The notes beneath the pieces are model-generated. The model ran no database searches, was not told the DNA's origin, and was given only the letters and a program-made list of their open reading frames with translations. Positions 8,038-16,126 of a stretch of DNA of 64,000 nt are shown here, piece by piece (positions within the stretch are counted from its first letter, which is position 1; each line of letters starts with the position of its first letter). This stretch comes from Parapedobacter pyrenivorans (GTDB lineage: Bacteria > Bacteroidota > Bacteroidia > Sphingobacteriales > Sphingobacteriaceae), in assembly GCF_014636865.1 (NCBI RefSeq), contig NZ_BMER01000005.1:308584-372583 (forward strand), read 5' to 3'. Made by a program: the position numbers and the translations under genes.

Positions 8038-8850
8038 ATGGATTTGCCGAAATTTTTGAAATCGAACAACGACGACACGGCGGTATTATTTATCCACGGA
8101 CTAAGCGGGAACTATTTAACGTGGAAAAGATTTAGTATTCGCCTAAGTGAGGACTGGAAAGAAGAAGACTCTTTTAATTTAGAATATGATGAATATTATA
8201 GCTTGTCATTCCAGATTCCAATTCTGTCGTTTTTCATAAAATGTTACGTTGGAAAAAGCATAGGTGACGTAGCAAGCCACTTAAACTCTATTTTAATATC
8301 AGTGGGTAAAAAATACCAAAATGTAATTTTAGTGTGCCACAGTATGGGTGGTTTAGTGGCTAGAAAACTAATAGTGGATAAGCTAAAAGCTGAAAAATCT
8401 CTAGGAAATATTAAAGCGCTCATTACGTACGCCACGCCACACCATGGTGCTAGATTAGCGAATTGGGTAAGTTTATTCTTCCACAAACCATTAGCATTAA
8501 TCAGAATAAAAAAATTCCTACAGCTAAACGATTTGTCCAGAAGCAGCGCTTTCATAATGGATTTGAATGCAGATTGGAGTCGATTAAATGTAAACGACAA
8601 GATTGACTTTTTGAGAATCGTTGGTTTAGCCGACGGAATAGTAAGTGTCGATAGTGCTGAGCATGAAGCGGGGACGAACGTATTTTCCTTCGCGAACAAA
8701 GGACACTTTTCTATAATTAAGCCGCATAGAAGCATCACAGATGGAGCATTGATGGTTACCTACAACTATTTGAAGGACTTTAAAAAGAATCAAGAATCAA
8801 AAGAGCTTTTGGAAATGGGGTATGAAGAAGAAAGTGAATACGATTATTGA
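8038..8850 (+). CDS. Alpha/beta hydrolase (lipase/esterase-like) paired with ParB-fold gene
   Basis: Serine hydrolase of 270 residues. The oxyanion box HGLSG lies at 20-24, the nucleophile elbow CHSMGG at 100-105 (Ser102), a probable catalytic Asp199 in GLADGIVS and His223 in KGHFSII, so the triad looks complete. ATPHHGA (132-138) is typical of PGAP1/SERAC1-type and lipase families. A hydrophobic stretch (about 56-71) may dock on a membrane. It has no signal peptide, so a cytoplasmic effector such as a phospholipase is plausible. It starts 3 nt after the ParB-fold gene, and an expected trigger-effector relation is inferred only from this coupling. Confidence 0.8.
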   Translation: MDLPKFLKSNNDDTAVLFIHGLSGNYLTWKRFSIRLSEDWKEEDSFNLEYDEYYSLSFQIPILSFFIKCYVGKSIGDVASHLNSILISVGKKYQNVILVCHSMGGLVARKLIVDKLKAEKSLGNIKALITYATPHHGARLANWVSLFFHKPLALIRIKKFLQLNDLSRSSAFIMDLNADWSRLNVNDKIDFLRIVGLADGIVSVDSAEHEAGTNVFSFANKGHFSIIKPHRSITDGALMVTYNYLKDFKKNQESKELLEMGYEEESEYDY

Positions 8851-8882
8851 AACTAATGCCCCTCACTGAAATCTTCGATCAG

Positions 8883-10316
8883 TTAAATGCCTATAACTCT
8901 TCTAATATACGACGCGTTCAACCAATAACACTTTTTCTTTTCCATCCGGTCAGTCGGGGTTTCCATTAAATCGTGGGAATCTGTACCCTTGGGTCGTACA
9001 TGGCAAATCATGTCATCGCTGATGCGGATGAAATGCGTGTAGTCATCTGCTTCGATTTTGGCCTTTGTGTCTTCCCAGAATTGACGGGCAACTTCCAAAT
9101 CCTCCGGAGGCATGGTCCAGAACTTTACACTTTGAAGGCGTAACGTGTTGGTGGCATCACGTTTGAACACCACGAAAAAGAATCGCTTGGTAAGCGTATT
9201 GTACCAATAGGAATCTTCCCAAGTTTCGTGGATGATTTCCTTATATTGAATCTGTGCAAAGGACATGCTTTCCTTGAGTGTGCCACTACGCTCCAACCGG
9301 ATGGTCTTCATCGCCACGTCGCCCTTTTCGAACTCTTCGATTTTTTTGTTGGAAACACCCATAACGGCTTTGGCGATGAGGTAATAACGGCTTTTGGCGG
9401 CGCTGTGCTCCAAACCGAGTGTTTGTACCAGCTCGTCTTCGGACATGCCGATATATGGCTGGAAGCGCGCGATGACCAATTCCTCAAAGGTCTGTCCAGG
9501 AGCGTAATCCTCAATTGACTTGACCACGGGCTCTACCTCACCAAGCCGGATGCGATCATAGCCGCCGGTGGAATCCGCAAAGCCATCGCCCTCCGCCAAA
9601 ACGCGCTCATACTCCTTCTCGTCTATCGTGTTTTCGATACCCTGCCGGGTCTGCTCCACAATGAAATTGAGGTACTTCGATTTGAGCGAAAACGCCCGTT
9701 GCATGGCAGGTTCAGCGCTGAACGGCTGCTTGCGCAGGCTCTCTTTGTTGGCACCCTTGGTGCAGGCGCCAAGGTAAAGGGTATCGCCCTCGGAGAGTTC
9801 ATGGGCGCGGCCTTGGCGAATTTTGGTGACGATTTTCTCCCAGTCGTCTTTGATAATCTTTAGGTCTGTGACCGGAAAGCGCCATAACCGAATAATCTCG
9901 AAAACGTAATCGACGTTGAGCACACCTGCCTCATGTAAGTAGAATAAGAGTAGCAAATGCTGGTTCTTTCGCCAGAAACTGCTCGTGCGGAAGACATGCT
10001 CGTACTCTTCTTCATAATTGATGATGTTGAATACTAGGCGCTCCTTAGATACCATGCCCCTGCCGATTTTTTTGAGCGGTGTAGTCTTGAGCTCTACTCC
10101 GGCTTTTGGGAAGTCAGGCTCGGCTTTGGAGTTGGGTTCGTACAGAAAATACAGCTTCTCGACGAGCTGGCCAAAATCTCCCTTGCCCTTCATCGCTGCC
10201 GCGGCTTGCTCTGCATCATCACCCAAAACCTGGCGCAGGCTCTTCTTGAGTAACCCTTGGGCATACCGATGGATAGATTGCGGGTCTGCTGGATTGTACG
10301 GAAGGGGTGGTGCCAT
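8883..10316 (-). CDS. Sau3AI/MutH-type type II restriction endonuclease
   Basis: Endonuclease of 477 residues. The MutH/Sau3AI active site is seen near the N-terminus: EPDFPKAGVELKTTPL gives D68, E75 and K77, equivalent to the D-ExK triad of MutH. Length and the second half (from about residue 270, EELVIARFQPYIGMSEDELVQTL) fit Sau3AI, which has two MutH-like halves of which only the first is catalytic. Family knowledge predicts cleavage at GATC; that specificity is inferred, not shown. The cognate C5-methyltransferase lies 59 bp upstream on the same strand. It converges on the hydrolase gene with a 32-bp gap. Confidence 0.88.
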   Translation of the reverse strand: MAPPLPYNPADPQSIHRYAQGLLKKSLRQVLGDDAEQAAAAMKGKGDFGQLVEKLYFLYEPNSKAEPDFPKAGVELKTTPLKKIGRGMVSKERLVFNIINYEEEYEHVFRTSSFWRKNQHLLLLFYLHEAGVLNVDYVFEIIRLWRFPVTDLKIIKDDWEKIVTKIRQGRAHELSEGDTLYLGACTKGANKESLRKQPFSAEPAMQRAFSLKSKYLNFIVEQTRQGIENTIDEKEYERVLAEGDGFADSTGGYDRIRLGEVEPVVKSIEDYAPGQTFEELVIARFQPYIGMSEDELVQTLGLEHSAAKSRYYLIAKAVMGVSNKKIEEFEKGDVAMKTIRLERSGTLKESMSFAQIQYKEIIHETWEDSYWYNTLTKRFFFVVFKRDATNTLRLQSVKFWTMPPEDLEVARQFWEDTKAKIEADDYTHFIRISDDMICHVRPKGTDSHDLMETPTDRMEKKKCYWLNASYIRRVIGI

Positions 10317-10375
10317 AAGCCTGTCGGTTCAAAAACTGCTTAATAGCCAAAATAAACGAAAAAATTTGATAAATA

Positions 10376-11608
10376 CTAACGGATACGTCGTGAAAGTTCT
10401 CTGCTGATTTTTTCGATGATGCCAACCACCAATGCATTGCCCATGAAGAACGCCCGCTGTGAGTCAGATGCTCCAGCAGTATGGTTGTCAGGAAACATGT
10501 TGAGTCGTTCGAGTTCCAACGGGGTGAGGCGGCGTAGGCGACCATCTGCCGTCTTGATGACGTGCTTGAAACGTGAAGGCGACGGCCCTCCCTCACCGGT
10601 GATGATGGTGCGCGAGGGTTTATCCAATGGGTCAGGAAAAATCATGGCTCCTTCGTTGTAATGATATTCGAAGCCATTCGTTTTATTGACGCGTTTTTCT
10701 TTCTTGGCGCCCTTTAGGTAATTCCATTTATCGAGTTCTTCCTCGGGAATGTAATAGTTTGGAGGCACAGCTCCATTGAGAAGGATTTTGTTGCCAAGGG
10801 TCTCGTAGGGGCCATCGTACTGTGGCGTGGAGTCGATGGTATATACGCACCGGCCGATGATGACGCCGCTATTGTGAAATGGTGCCCGCGCGGGATGATT
10901 TGCATTGAACTCCTGGGTGATGGTCTCCAATGTGCCTTCTATTTCGAATGTGCGTACTGATTCGGTACTGCCTTCCACCGGAAATGCATTTGCGATGATA
11001 CCCTGCTCCAATATCCAGTCGGCTGGATTTTCCAACGCGCTTACCTCCTGGTGAAGATGGGTGTCTTGGTGGTATGCGAGGATAAATGTTCGGCGCCGGC
11101 GCTGCGGCATGCCGTAATCCGCGGCATTGATAACACGCCACTCGACTATGTAACCCAAGTCTGCTAGCGATGCAAGCATGATGGCAAAGTCGCGACCGCG
11201 TTGTCTTGCGGGTGATTTGAGCAAGCGGTCCACATTTTCGAGGAATACATAGCGGGGCGGATTGGGCTTTTCAGCAAGAATACGGTGGATTTCCCACCAG
11301 AGCACCCCCTTTTTGCCTTGGATGCCGCCCGAACGGTTGAGGGTGCTAGCCACCGAGTAATCCTGGCATGGGAAACCGCCAACGAGCATGTCGTGGTCGG
11401 GGATATCTTGAGTAGGCACTTTGGCGATATCCATATTGCTGTGGTTTTCGGCGCCGAAGCGCAATGTATAGATATGCGAGGCCGGCTGCGCTTTAGTAGC
11501 CGGTTCCCATTGGTTGCTCCACACTACGCGGAAAAGCTCGCGATCGGCCTCTTCTAGGCCTACACGGAAGCCACCTACTCCTGCAAACAGTTCTACTACG
11601 TCCATCAT
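10376..11608 (-). CDS. dcm: DNA (cytosine-5-)-methyltransferase, partner of Sau3AI-type enzyme
   Basis: C5-methyltransferase of 410 residues with all main motifs in order: motif I ELFAGVGGFRVGLE (6-19), motif IV GGFPCQDYS (77-85, catalytic Cys81), motif VI ENV (124-126), motif VIII QRRRRTF (169-175), a variable target-recognition region, and motif IX/X near the C-terminus (LTPLELERLNMFPD, FMGNALVVGII). It should protect host DNA from the neighbouring restriction enzyme; the predicted product is 5-methylcytosine in GATC, by analogy with M.Sau3AI. Two adjacent ATGs (11608, 11605) are possible. A well-formed promoter ends about 18 bp upstream, so the leader is very short. Confidence 0.93.
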   Translation of the reverse strand: MMDVVELFAGVGGFRVGLEEADRELFRVVWSNQWEPATKAQPASHIYTLRFGAENHSNMDIAKVPTQDIPDHDMLVGGFPCQDYSVASTLNRSGGIQGKKGVLWWEIHRILAEKPNPPRYVFLENVDRLLKSPARQRGRDFAIMLASLADLGYIVEWRVINAADYGMPQRRRRTFILAYHQDTHLHQEVSALENPADWILEQGIIANAFPVEGSTESVRTFEIEGTLETITQEFNANHPARAPFHNSGVIIGRCVYTIDSTPQYDGPYETLGNKILLNGAVPPNYYIPEEELDKWNYLKGAKKEKRVNKTNGFEYHYNEGAMIFPDPLDKPSRTIITGEGGPSPSRFKHVIKTADGRLRRLTPLELERLNMFPDNHTAGASDSQRAFFMGNALVVGIIEKISRELSRRIR

Positions 11609-11626
11609 TATCTAATCACGCTTTTG

Positions 11627-11656
11627 CAAAGTTAACATTTGGAAGAGATTTACCAA
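11627..11656 (-). promoter_or_regulatory. Promoter of the methyltransferase gene
   Basis: On the minus strand TTG (11656-11654) is followed by 19 bp and TAACTTTG (11634-11627), matching the Bacteroidota sigma-ABfr consensus. It is correctly placed for the ATG at 11608. Confidence 0.65.
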
Positions 11657-11739
11657 CCTCTATCTTCTCCTTTAGGTGCAGCAAAAATGTAAAATTTATT
11701 TTGATTTATTGCTATTTTTTTTAGTATTTTTACATCATT

Positions 11740-12039
11740 ATGTGGAGCACATTAATTATAGACCTGATGGCGCGACCAAACCATGAAGGACGCGACAGAT
11801 ATTCATTGATGACCTTGCCAGAGGATAGACTACTAACCGAAGTACGGGCGATGAGCCGGGAGCAATTGATTGACTGGCTAAGTTGGAACGACAGAAACGG
11901 CATTTATAGGGACGAAGATTCGTTGGCGGAATTTGGTAACCTCATGACAAAAGAAGAAGGAGAGGAAATCATGTTCAGGCAAATCATGTCTGAGCGTGAT
12001 GGATGGGATGGAAGGATGGACAGTAAGCAGATTTATTGA
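11740..12039 (+). CDS. Small hypothetical protein between methyltransferase and Vsr
   Basis: Acidic protein of up to 99 residues with no domain I recognise. It is predicted soluble and mostly helical (SREQLIDWLSWNDRNGIYRDEDSLAEFGNLMTKEEGEEIMFRQIM). The start is uncertain: ATG at 11740 lies right behind a possible promoter (TTTG 11700-11703, TATTTTTA 11725-11732), while ATG at 11770 begins the more ordinary-looking MARPNHEGRDRYS. It runs divergently from the methyltransferase and converges on vsr. It could be a control or accessory protein of the restriction set, but nothing in it looks like an HTH. Confidence 0.6.
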   Translation: MWSTLIIDLMARPNHEGRDRYSLMTLPEDRLLTEVRAMSREQLIDWLSWNDRNGIYRDEDSLAEFGNLMTKEEGEEIMFRQIMSERDGWDGRMDSKQIY

Positions 12040-12072
12040 AGCGTTAATCATTTTCCTGTATGATGATTGAAA

Positions 12073-12522
12073 TCAATAGTCGGCTGGATAGGGTACACGC
12101 CCTTCCCCGGCCGTCTCGACGTAAAGCTGTATCTGATTGACGCACCTATTCAGGTTCTTTCGCACATCTTCACCCCAAAACCTGAACACGGTATAACCCA
12201 AGGCAATAAGTGCAGCATTGTTTTCCTTGTCGCGCTCGATGTTCCGTTCGATTTTAGATATCCAGAAATCACGGTTACTTTTGATGAGACCTTTGGTCTT
12301 TTCCCATTGGTGACCGTGCCAAAACTCCCCATCTACGAAGATGGCCAATCGGTATTTGCGGATGACGATATCGGGTCTGCCCGGAAAATCTTTGACGTGT
12401 GTACGGTAGCGAACCCCTTTTGCCCAGAGTGCCTTGCGCAATAGCAGCTCGGGCTTGGTATTCTTGGCCCGAATACGGCTCATGATATAGGAGCGCTGCG
12501 GTGTGGTGGGGAGATGGGGCAT
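12073..12522 (-). CDS. vsr: Very short patch repair endonuclease (Vsr)
   Basis: Protein of 149 residues that nicks 5' of T in T:G mismatches created by deamination of 5-methylcytosine, the natural companion of a C5-methyltransferase. The N-terminus RSYIMSRIRAKNTKPEL, then FPGRPDIV with catalytic Asp51, then FVDGEFWHGH with His69 and His71, are all at the positions known from E. coli Vsr. The zinc cysteines of E. coli Vsr are absent: residue 66 is Glu, 73 is Trp and no equivalent of Cys117 is seen, so this is a zinc-less variant. It lies about 850 bp from the methyltransferase, on the same strand, with the 11740 gene between. Confidence 0.92.
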   Translation of the reverse strand: MPHLPTTPQRSYIMSRIRAKNTKPELLLRKALWAKGVRYRTHVKDFPGRPDIVIRKYRLAIFVDGEFWHGHQWEKTKGLIKSNRDFWISKIERNIERDKENNAALIALGYTVFRFWGEDVRKNLNRCVNQIQLYVETAGEGRVPYPADY

Positions 12523-12545
12523 AAAGCAAAGGTAACCAACTTTGC

Positions 12546-12962
12546 TTAGTGTTGGAATACCGACAGATATTGGTTGTAAAGCTGGGCTTTGATGTGTTCG
12601 ATATCGTCTGTATAAAGTACCGACGTACAGTATTGACCAAACTGTAGCGCAGAAGAATCTGCAGGCAGGAATTCGTTTTCAACGAACCGTTGAAAGGATT
12701 CATCGATTTTGCCTTTTGGAAACAATCCCGGATTAGCGTTAAATTCTTCCACTCGCTTGCTGAAAACACTGAAATAGCCCCGGATGGTCTTTTCGGGAAT
12801 GATGTTGTAAGCAAACCGAAGGCGGTTTAAATTCTCGGGGTACAAAAAAGCGAGCTGTCTATGGGTTGGAAAATAGGCGATAAGGCCTATATTCATCACT
12901 TCGCCAAGTGCTTGGGAGTGGCGGTATTGCAATAGCGCATGGTTGTAAGTCTTCGCGTTCAT
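12546..12962 (-). CDS. DUF3037-like protein, possibly truncated
   Basis: Hypothetical protein of 138 residues. NHALLQYRHSQALGEVMNIGLIAYFP resembles the start of DUF3037-type proteins, where a GE-x-NxG motif is typical. No membrane segment or known catalytic motif. It may be shorter than its relatives, because it ends abruptly after YLSVFQH. A second, deleted copy of the same gene plus about 85 bp of upstream sequence lies at 17.49-17.77 kb on the same strand. It sits just upstream of vsr (23 bp) with the 13069 gene before it. Function unknown. Confidence 0.55.
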   Translation of the reverse strand: MNAKTYNHALLQYRHSQALGEVMNIGLIAYFPTHRQLAFLYPENLNRLRFAYNIIPEKTIRGYFSVFSKRVEEFNANPGLFPKGKIDESFQRFVENEFLPADSSALQFGQYCTSVLYTDDIEHIKAQLYNQYLSVFQH

Positions 12963-13068
12963 GGTAGGGGGTACCCATGTAGAATGTTCCAGCGCCTCTT
13001 TTGACGCTGGGCGTTAAAAGTTCTCGTTTAACTAATATCGCCAAATCACTATTTACCGGCCCAAAATA

Positions 13069-13404
13069 TTATTCTACAATGCGCCGATACAATTCTCGCG
13101 CACTATCAATGCCTATACCCCGAAATTTTGCTAATATCACCTCAATATCTTCCATGTTTCTCGGATGGTTGCTCATAATATAATATACGAGATCCTGAAC
13201 GGTGACAATCCCCGCGATTTGCAAGGATTTTAACGTATTTTGGTGAATTCGGAATTGCGATAGTTTTTTAGCAAGTTTATGATCGTCTATTTCCAGTAAA
13301 CTAATGAAGAAATCAGACGTTTCTACCCTTTTTTTACAGTTTAGCAGGTATCGGTATTTTTTATAGGGTATGGTTATTAATTCATCTCCATCAAATTGTT
13401 CCAT
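13069..13404 (-). CDS. Hypothetical protein with helix-hairpin-like C-terminus
   Basis: Protein of 111 residues, no signal or membrane part. The C-terminal 60 residues (IHQNTLKSLQIAGIVTVQDLVYYIMSNH ... ILAKFRGIGIDSARELYRRIV) have the pattern of the RNA polymerase alpha C-terminal-like helix-hairpin-helix fold: a short helix, TVxDL, then a GIG loop and helix. This suggests nucleic-acid or protein binding. It is the first gene of a minus-strand group with the DUF3037-like and vsr genes. Assigned by fold pattern only. Confidence 0.55.
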   Translation of the reverse strand: MEQFDGDELITIPYKKYRYLLNCKKRVETSDFFISLLEIDDHKLAKKLSQFRIHQNTLKSLQIAGIVTVQDLVYYIMSNHPRNMEDIEVILAKFRGIGIDSARELYRRIVE

Positions 13405-13579
13405 ACTCAGCTGTTATTTGGTTAGCGTTTTATAATTTATTGCTATTGCAATGGTTGTATTGGCCGAAACTGCAAATTACAAACTTGCTTTTAATTATCC
13501 AAAAATCAGCTGAATTCGTATTGCTCATCGGCAACCTGGATAAAGGAATAACGATAATTGATGGACAAGCAAGTGTGCA

Positions 13580-13956
13580 GGGATTGGTTTGTGTGCTCGA
13601 TCGTAAAGGTAGGAAAGTTGATTAACTTTTCATTCCGAAGGGTGGTGTTCGACACTGGAAAACCGGGGGTTCGTCACAGGATTTGGGCGTCCGTCACAAA
13701 AAAGCCAGGTATATTAAAAATTTCACGTGGCGGGCAGTACTTTGCCAAAGTGGAGGAAAGTGGGAAGGAGGTGCGGTTTTTGAGCGGGGTTTTGGCGGCT
13801 AGGTGGGAGGTTGGTGAAAGATTTTACTTTTACAAGAGGTTAAAAGATACAGTTGTGGGAAAAGAAAATAAAGCTGCCAGAAGGGGTTTGCTAAAAATAT
13901 TTGCATTTTGTTTGGTAAGATGTATCTTTGCTGTATAACCAAATAACAACCTACCC
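13580..13956 (+). repeat. Dispersed repeat copy A, serving as KilA-N gene upstream region
   Basis: Long copy of the dispersed family. It opens with a 50-bp block shared with copy B (GGGATTGGTTTGTGTGCTCG at 13580). It then has the core with TTCGACAC, TTCGTCAC and TCCGTCAC at roughly 20-bp spacing, then an AAGTGGAGGAAAGTGGG block, and from 13637 a 320-bp stretch also found as copy C (16127-16443). The segment ends at the start codon of the KilA-N gene. Bases 13405-13579 hold nothing I can identify. Confidence 0.75.
13900..13930 (+). promoter_or_regulatory. Promoter of KilA-N gene
   Basis: TTTG (13900-13903), 19 bp, TATCTTTG (13923-13930): a perfect TAnnTTTG box. It is nearly identical to the dinD promoter at 16385-16416. 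Confidence 0.75.
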
Positions 13957-14789
13957 ATGGCAAAGAGTAAGAAATTGGAAGTAAAAGGGACGGAGATAAC
14001 AATATTCCAAGAGAGTACAAGTGATTTTATATCCTTGACAGATATCGCTAGATATCGGGATCCGGAGCGCAGCGACTACATTTTGCAGAACTGGATGAGG
14101 AATCGGAGTACCATTGAGTTTATTGGTCTTTGGGAATTATTCAACAATCCAGACTTTAATTCCATCGAATTCGATGGAATTAAAAATCACTCGGGATCAA
14201 ACAGCTTTGCGCTTACCCCAAAGAGATGGATTGAAGCAACGAATGCTATCGGTATTTTCTCGAGGACCGGAAGGTATGGCGGTACGTTTGCACATAAAGA
14301 TATCGCTTTTGAGTTTGCTACTTGGTTAAGTACGGAGTTCAAGTTTTATTTGATTAAGGAATTCCAAAGGCTGAAAGAAGATGAAAGTAGTAGACTGAAT
14401 GCTGAATGGGACTTCCAGCGTACACTTGCCAAGGTAAACTACCACATCCATACGGATGCCATCAAAGAAAACCTGATCCCTGAGACATTATCAAAAGCAC
14501 AGGTTTCTTTCGTTTATGCAAACGAAGCTGATGTGCTGAATATGGCCTTGTTTGGCAAGACAGCCAAGCAATGGCGTGATGATAATCCGGATAAGAAGGG
14601 CAACATTCGGGATTTGCATCTATCGAGCAACTGGTGGTATTATTAAACATGGAAAGTACAAACGCGCTGCTTATTCACCAGGGCTTGGCCCAATCAGAGC
14701 GCTTGATCCAATTGAACCGGATGGCAATTATGCAATTGCGTTCGCTGGTGGCGCATCGCAAATCGGTGGGAAAACTGAAGAATGGGTAG
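13957..14789 (+). pseudogene. KilA-N domain protein, interrupted by a frameshift
   Basis: Phage-type DNA-binding protein. The first frame runs from ATG 13957 to 14646 and contains the KilA-N domain: ISLTDIARYRDPERSDYILQ, NSFALTPKRWIEATNAIGI, then the GRYGGTFAHKDIAFEFATWL box. After NIRD (about 14612) the first frame becomes nonsense (LHLSSNWWYY, stop). The -1 frame continues sensibly as FASIEQLVVLLNMESTNALL to a stop at 14787-14789, the usual C-terminus of this family. One missing T in the run at 14613-14615 explains it. No slippery heptamer is seen, so mutation or sequencing error is more likely than programmed shifting. If intact it would be 277 residues. Confidence 0.85.
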
Positions 14790-14823
14790 GACAATGACTG
14801 ATAAGTAATAAAGGAACTATACG

Positions 14824-15177
14824 ATGACACCTGAATTGAAGCTTATCAACCTATTGCCTGTTACACTGGACTCCCGCGAGGCAGCCACCCGGCTTGCTGA
14901 TATGGTGAGGGAACACAGCGGTAACAAGCAGATAGCATTGGACTTTTCAGGCATCGAATTCATGTCGCGTTCGTTTGCGGACCAATTCCATAAAGAATTA
15001 TACCTCCGTGACGAAGATGCTTTTGAGATTGTGATTAAAAATGCTGATGCTTTCATCATACGCATGCTGGATGCTGTATCCAAAACGCAGACTAAACGCA
15101 AGGCTGTAAAGAAGACCCACCAAGTAGCTTCATATAACGACTTGAAGCAAATGGAAAGCTTTTTGATGAGTTGGTAA
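14824..15177 (+). CDS. STAS-like protein (DUF4325 type)
   Basis: Small soluble protein of 117 residues. IALDFSGIEFMSRSFADQFHKEL (38-60) matches the STAS-like DUF4325 pattern: a beta strand ending in DFSGIEF, then SFADQF at the helix that carries the regulatory serine in anti-sigma antagonists. It lies 34 bp after the repaired KilA-N frame with a possible Shine-Dalgarno-like AAAGGAAC, so the two may be one operon. DUF4325 proteins often accompany histidine-kinase-like ATPases or defence genes; no such partner is present here. Confidence 0.7.
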   Translation: MTPELKLINLLPVTLDSREAATRLADMVREHSGNKQIALDFSGIEFMSRSFADQFHKELYLRDEDAFEIVIKNADAFIIRMLDAVSKTQTKRKAVKKTHQVASYNDLKQMESFLMSW

Positions 15178-15407
15178 ATTCTCTGTATCGCCTGGGCTAC
15201 GCTAACGCCTAAATATATGTTCCCTATGCCAAACCAATTATCAAGTTGGGGTAGGTATTTTGTCGACTGTGGCCCATTGATTACATGGATGGCTGAAAAA
15301 ATGATTCTACGGATGTTGGTACGATTTCCGCATTTGGGGCACGTAGTCGGCCGGTCAGCGTAGGTATAGAACGTGTGAGGTTTTGAATCTGCTTCTTGTT
15401 GTTTCAT
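15178..15407 (-). pseudogene. Fragment with zinc-ribbon start
   Basis: On the minus strand, a frame from 15407 reads MKQQEADSKPHTFYTYADRP then TTCPKCGNRT, a half zinc ribbon. Plausible protein-like sequence fades after about 70 residues and the frame runs on antisense to the STAS-like gene. The second CxxC pair is missing, so this is probably the 5' end of a broken gene. It could also be a spurious frame. Confidence 0.35.
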
Positions 15408-15410
15408 AAT

Positions 15411-15545
15411 AGGGATTGGTTTGTGTGCTCGATCGTAAAGGTAGTAAAGTTGCTTAACTTTTCATTCCGAACGGTGGTGCTCGACAAAGGAATACCGGGG
15501 GTTCAGCACAATAGTTGAACGTTCGTCACAAAAAAATCGATTTAT
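15411..15545 (+). repeat. Dispersed repeat copy B
   Basis: Short copy: the 50-bp opening block GGGATTGGTTTGTG... as in copy A, then the core with TTCAGCAC and TTCGTCAC, but a changed first box (CTCGACAA). It shares the AATAGTTGAACG variant with copy E. It stops before the AAGTGGAGG block. Confidence 0.7.
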
Positions 15546-15562
15546 TCTTACTATAAGCAATG

Positions 15563-15786
15563 TCCGGTGGTGTATGGAAACCAATCCGGTTTTTCATCCT
15601 ATTGGTAGATACAAGTATAAACCTTAAATATCATGGCTGAATTGAACACCGGACGGAGGCTGCAACCCAGGGTTGACCTCGCCGCAATGGTAGACCTGGC
15701 ATTTTTGCTGATTACCTTCTTTATGCTTACCACTACCCTCAACAAGGAGCAAGCGCTTGATGTGGCGATGCCAGATAGCACGGACT
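15563..15786 (+). repeat. 224-bp segment duplicated at 19255-19478
   Basis: Covers 70 bp of upstream sequence and the first 51 codons of the exbD-like gene. The second copy at 19255-19478 has the same length with only a few substitutions, so the duplication is recent. Confidence 0.85.
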
Positions 15787-16121
15787 CCACTGACTTCGCT
15801 CCGCTGGCAGACAACCGCACCGTTACACTGTTGCTGGGAGAGGATGGCCGTGTAGACTGGTATTGGGGTATGCTGGACAAACCGCTGGCAGGCCCGCACT
15901 CGACGGTAATGGGCAAAGATGGTATCCGGGAGGTGCTACTGCAGAAAAAAGACGAGGTGCCGAAACTGACCGATGACGGTAAGGGCCTTATCGTGGTGAT
16001 ACGGCCGAGTGCACGCGCGGCTTACGCCAGCTTGGTGGACGCATTGGACGAGATGCGGATCTGTGGCATCAACCAGTACATGATCGGCGAGATCAGCCCG
16101 GAAGAGGAGACCATGCTTTGA
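15633..16121 (+). CDS. exbD: ExbD/TolR-family biopolymer transport protein
   Basis: Inner membrane protein of 162 residues that would form the proton-driven motor with ExbB for TonB receptors. PRVDLAAMVDLAFLLITFFMLTTTL (12-36) is the single transmembrane helix with the conserved Asp. The periplasmic domain follows (VVIRPSARAAYASLVDALDEMRICGI). No exbB or second exbD is nearby, which is unusual since these genes normally sit together, so this copy looks transplanted. A truncated copy lies at 19325 and a 3'-end scrap at 25735. Whether this solitary copy is functional is unknown. Confidence 0.88.
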   Translation: MAELNTGRRLQPRVDLAAMVDLAFLLITFFMLTTTLNKEQALDVAMPDSTDSTDFAPLADNRTVTLLLGEDGRVDWYWGMLDKPLAGPHSTVMGKDGIREVLLQKKDEVPKLTDDGKGLIVVIRPSARAAYASLVDALDEMRICGINQYMIGEISPEEETML

Positions 16122-16126
16122 AGTGC

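Noticed and set aside
8851-8882. Terminator in the 32-bp gap between hydrolase and restriction enzyme genes
   Set aside because: Only a 5-bp stem ACTGA/TCAGT with a long loop is present.
14611-14646. Programmed -1 frameshift in the KilA-N gene
   Set aside because: No X-XXY-YYZ slippery sequence and no clear downstream pseudoknot; a lost base is simpler.
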